Assembly (NCBI GenBank): GCA_021779635.1
Contig: JAJYAH010000481.1
Coordinates: 1-5,844, forward strand
Reading direction: 5' to 3'
DNA from: Pseudomonadota bacterium
Lineage (GTDB): Bacteria; Pseudomonadota; Alphaproteobacteria; Rhizobiales; Xanthobacteraceae
Length of the DNA: 5,844 nucleotides
The notes beneath the pieces were generated by a model that was not told the origin of the DNA, did no database searches, and saw nothing but the letters and a program-made list of their open reading frames with translations. Position numbers and translations under genes: made by a program. Below, one piece after another: positions 5,346-5,844 of the stretch (position 1 is its first letter; every line of letters begins with the position of its first letter).

Positions 5346-5844
5346 TCACGCTGCCTTGGCAACCGAACGCTGTTCGCCTTCGGTCAAATCCATACCCAAC
5401 TTACTCTTGATGTAAGCCTTGGTGGCAGCACGTGCCTGACGGTTGGAGACGACGGAGTTTGCAACGATGCAGACGTTTTCCCAGTCCTTGTTATTCTTCG
5501 ACCAGTTGATCGACTTGATGCCAGTCAGCCGCTGTTGCCAATCGGACTCCTTCATTAATTCGGCACCGATGCCGCCGAGTGCGCGAAGCACAGTGGAGTG
5601 CGCGGAGATTTTTTCGGCGCGCAGCTCAATGGCGGTTTTCTGGCCTTTGAGAACCTTTGTCCAGTCCGGCATATTGGACGCGACCGCCGCCCAATATTCC
5701 GCAATGACCTTCGCCATGTCCTCCGCATCTTCCTCGTCCCGGCCCTTGAGCAGTTCGCGGTTCGCATCGTAAAGCGCAGCGAGCGTGAAGAGCTTGGTCG
5801 ATTTCGCTTTGAGCGAAACATCCTCCTTCTCGGTAAGTTCTTTG
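5346..5844 (-). CDS. DndB-like (DGQHR-family) protein, C-terminal part only
   Basis: The frame is open to the right edge, so the N-terminus lies outside; 165 residues are visible, about the C-terminal half of a typical DndB (roughly 350-400 residues). Visible hallmarks of the DndB C-terminus are STKLFTLAALYDANRELL near the edge, EYWAAVASNMPDW, AHSTVLRALGGIGAELM, INWSKNNKDWE and a closing KSKLGMDLTEGEQ. In phosphorothioation systems DndB acts as a regulator of the dnd operon, and related DGQHR proteins occur in other DNA-modification clusters, so the role here is not settled. Unlike the usual dndB-dndC order, the next gene downstream is the GHKL ATPase, 54 bp away on the same strand. The internal ATG at 5717 is not the true start, because conserved sequence continues upstream of it. 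The catalytic or DGQHR N-terminal part cannot be checked here. The family call is good; the exact subgroup is uncertain. Confidence 0.78.
   Translation of the reverse strand, partial: KELTEKEDVSLKAKSTKLFTLAALYDANRELLKGRDEEDAEDMAKVIAEYWAAVASNMPDWTKVLKGQKTAIELRAEKISAHSTVLRALGGIGAELMKESDWQQRLTGIKSINWSKNNKDWENVCIVANSVVSNRQARAATKAYIKSKLGMDLTEGEQRSVAKAA

Noticed and set aside
5346..5844. Calling a full phosphorothioation (Dnd) system
   Set aside because: Only a DndB-like C-terminus is present; no DndA, C, D or E sequence is visible, and the adjacent gene is not dndC.

Overview
The window looks like an accessory stretch of an alphaproteobacterial chromosome or large replicon. This is inferred from the G+C-rich left half, the type of palindromic intergenic repeats, the ArdC-type remnant and the style of the proteins; no taxonomic marker gene is present. 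The left part (1-1564) is mostly non-coding. It holds a tRNA-Arg gene (anticodon TCT), one small exported-protein gene on the minus strand, two nearly identical 125-bp palindromic repeat elements facing each other around them, a 30-codon stump of an antirestriction gene (ardC) with possible insertion-sequence debris, and a G+C-rich stretch full of short hairpins.

The right part (1565-5844) looks by eye less G+C-rich. It carries three genes that all point to DNA modification or defence. On the plus strand is a 399-residue DNA methyltransferase with a DPFVGGGT SAM site and a TSPPY catalytic motif (N4-cytosine-type). Converging on it with a 7-bp gap, on the minus strand, is an 839-residue GHKL (Bergerat-fold) ATPase with a MutL/MORC-like layout. 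Upstream of that ATPase gene, separated by 54 bp, is the C-terminal half of a DndB-like (DGQHR-family) protein that runs off the right edge. DndB is known from DNA phosphorothioation loci, and related DGQHR proteins occur in other DNA-modification clusters.

The canonical dndB-dndC order is not seen: the gene after the DndB-like one is the GHKL ATPase. A strong intrinsic terminator lies in the 54-bp gap with no room for a promoter after it, so the ATPase is probably made by partial readthrough. My reading, as inference, is that this is the edge of a defence or DNA-modification island next to a tRNA gene. A DndB-like protein and a GHKL ATPase form one transcription unit, and a solitary methyltransferase faces it. 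The genes that would fix the system type (dndCDE, a nuclease, a helicase) would lie beyond 5844.
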